Shown here piece after piece: positions 63,601-64,000 of a stretch of DNA of 64,000 bases. The position numbers were made by a program, and so were the translations under genes. Source of the stretch: Billgrantia endophytica (GTDB taxonomy: Bacteria; Pseudomonadota; Gammaproteobacteria; Pseudomonadales; Halomonadaceae); assembly GCF_002879615.1 (NCBI RefSeq), contig NZ_PNRF01000034.1, positions 1 to 64,000 on the forward strand, in the 5' to 3' direction. The notes under the pieces were generated by a model. That model did not search any database. It was not told the origin of the DNA and saw only the letters and a program-made list of their open reading frames with translations. The first letter of the stretch is position 1, and every line of letters starts with the position of its first letter.

Positions 63601-64000
63601 GTACGCAAGGCAGCGTGCCGGCGCACCAGCGATGCCAGCCGCCGACGCAGGACATGGGGGTCAATGCGGCCTCGATATTCGCGAAACTCTTGCATGGCGA
63701 CCCCCCCAAGCGGCAGCTTTTCGCTCCTGCCCAAGAGGTAAGCCTGCTGCAGAGAGGTCAAGGGAAGCTCCTTGCCTTGCCTCCGCCTATTCGACCCAGC
63801 AGAAGTACTGCGACCAAAGGCGATCGCCTGCCCTATATGCTCAGGCGCTCGAGCAAGCTCACGCACACGTGCTACATAGGTGTTGAACGTCGTCCTTACC
63901 CAGGATTCGGGAATGGCATCCAGCCGCACGTCCCAGTTGATTAGCAAGCCACCGTCGACGGGAGCGACCTGAGCATCCAAGGCCACCATGGGGCCCTGCG
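60627..64000 (-). CDS. NRPS with heterocyclization, adenylation and degenerate carrier domains (5' end outside window)
   Basis: The open frame continues past 64000. Residue numbers count from the in-frame Met at 63989, not the true start. Residues 1-50 are the end of a preceding condensation/Cy domain. A Cy domain (about 75-500) has LTSLQQAYLLGRSEKLPLGG (AYxxGR) and DALIVD (D210xxxxD215) in place of HHxxxDG. The adenylation domain (about 515-1000) has YYLYTSGTTGKPKCV, DMAVFDIFG, SLGGPTETTIWS and the catalytic Lys in LSANGKPDR. At 1025-1095 a carrier-like domain has GLRPS where GGxS is expected, so proline replaces the phosphopantetheine serine. It probably activates a Cys, Ser or Thr residue and forms a thiazoline or oxazoline ring. 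Confidence 0.9.
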   Translation of the reverse strand, partial: QGPMVALDAQVAPVDGGLLINWDVRLDAIPESWVRTTFNTYVARVRELARAPEHIGQAIAFGRSTSAGSNRRRQGKELPLTSLQQAYLLGRSEKLPLGGVAMQEFREYRGRIDPHVLRRRLASLVRRHAALRTRIDTRALTYRVSEEPMLNLDEVDLRGETWIAAWERIDAMRDDYTHQLFDPTYPPWHMRLFLLPATETVDRDESVLFVRFDALIVDGRSIAKLMAALFDGQDSPIASKGTAASLSVMSVRDRGEAARYWAMALQDVCGPPQLPWKRPLESLGVSRYRRQGRYLPRSELARLARLGASHSLFRNSLLTALILEVLSRWTCDAELCIGMPVALPGHPASIRNDSTFIALHYDAKRGTLLERARRIQADVLQGLDHLAFSGIDINRQLLKRNGGGVALPVVVTHGLDWPTLAPDAPVRWHGGLTQTPQMAMDIRLLADAQGNLQLGIDYAEKALAGELIRDLLSAIERAIGAVIRRGELILEAGDCLDAVSLHRSDGENESADPPWPFLAHLAERLFSGDEGRAALIHGERRVGYGELGDAVQRVMGGLRQHGIGEGCVVAICLPRSPEHLMLVLACALMGAIWVPVDAGAPLRRRRYLLDNCHPELTVAQSPIDGRRVVTPARLLEARPDPRPTTEALVARSDCEVPAYYLYTSGTTGKPKCVVLTNRATANVIAHTQTAWRIVSDDVLLSATPLHHDMAVFDIFGSLSAGATLVLPTAEEDKDAIHLNRLVREHGVTLWCSVPAILEMLLACRRDDSLRSLRLIAQGGDYIKPVIIDELRGLLPDAQLFSLGGPTETTIWSIWHEIGRDDLDVIPYGRPLPGNRYYVCNDAQGHCPVGVVGRIYTSGINLALGYLDEGEIRQTDFGTLVDERGRPVRAFRTGDLGRYRQDGTLIFAGRVNGYVKVRGVRLSLSDIENELSRHPAIRQLLAVDHVEGRTGETSLGALYVCVGDTPPSARELREFARGRLPESHVPARFVRVEALPLSANGKPDRQAARSILEAADEVSSTDVNTSASERVLSIYRQVLGKSGQEREHVGADFLTMGLRPSHLRTIAFRLGEEFGASLSMHQLLRCRTAEEVVRLMQHPSGGAMMVSPTQGMSVDEQGGDPWSR

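Overview
The window looks like a chromosome segment of a gamma-proteobacterium, most likely a Halomonas-type (Halomonadaceae) organism. This is inferred from the GC-rich backbone genes (KatG, FabF, an OsmC-YcaO fusion, siderophore genes) and from family resemblance; no rRNA or tRNA is present to confirm it. The backbone is broken by AT-richer acquired blocks and many decayed insertion sequences.

Region 1 (1-15.2 kb) is an integron gene-cassette array without an integrase in the window (CALIN-like). About nine attC sites separate single-gene cassettes, nearly all read on the minus strand. Cargo: a membrane-anchored unknown, several small unknowns, an OsmC protein, a YciI protein, a complete Ec67-type retron (RT-TOPRIM protein plus a candidate msr-msd RNA), a TIGR04141/DUF6119-type protein, a protein with a PD-(D/E)XK-like end, and a 538-residue coiled-coil protein. 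Two IS1182-like elements of identical length sit at the same position in two different attC sites. An IS3 element interrupts another cassette border.

Region 2 (15.3-22 kb) has katG, a divergent tetR/fabF pair, and a Tag-family glycosylase. These are followed by a scar zone holding a GST gene fragment duplicated from 40 kb, IS66 debris and a 30-bp perfect palindrome.

Region 3 (22-35.4 kb) is a catabolic and transport island: a TauD-type dioxygenase, an aconitase-family dehydratase in two subunits, an isocitrate-lyase-family C-C lyase, an AbrB-type permease, an iron alcohol dehydrogenase, a GntR-FCD regulator, and a complete tripartite tricarboxylate transporter next to a decayed second TctA. 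A shared ATTGGATAC element lies in front of both the enzyme genes and the transporter. The enzyme set resembles the 2,3-dimethylmalate branch (hydration, then cleavage) known from nicotinate fermentation. IS5, IS66 and IS30 remnants cut the island.

Region 4 (35.8-44.2 kb) has a LacI regulator, a frameshifted 3-hydroxyacyl-CoA-type dehydrogenase, a HisD/HpsN-type dehydrogenase with an SDR, then a GST, a RibD/DHFR-like reductase, an AraC regulator, a PPOX-family protein and an orphan-looking YoeB toxin. Region 5 (44.2-50.7 kb) carries an OsmC-YcaO protein, a DCC/DJ-1 fused frame, a cytochrome P450, an ICMT-like methyltransferase and a GFA protein.

Region 6 (50.7-64 kb, running off the right edge) is a siderophore locus on the minus strand. 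It holds a heterocyclizing NRPS, a stand-alone condensation protein, a carrier-condensation protein, a TonB receptor and a complete FepBCDE-type ABC importer. The three NRPS pieces together give the Cy-Cy-A / C / PCP-C order of vibriobactin synthetase VibF, split across genes. The carrier-like domain after the adenylation domain has lost its phosphopantetheine serine.
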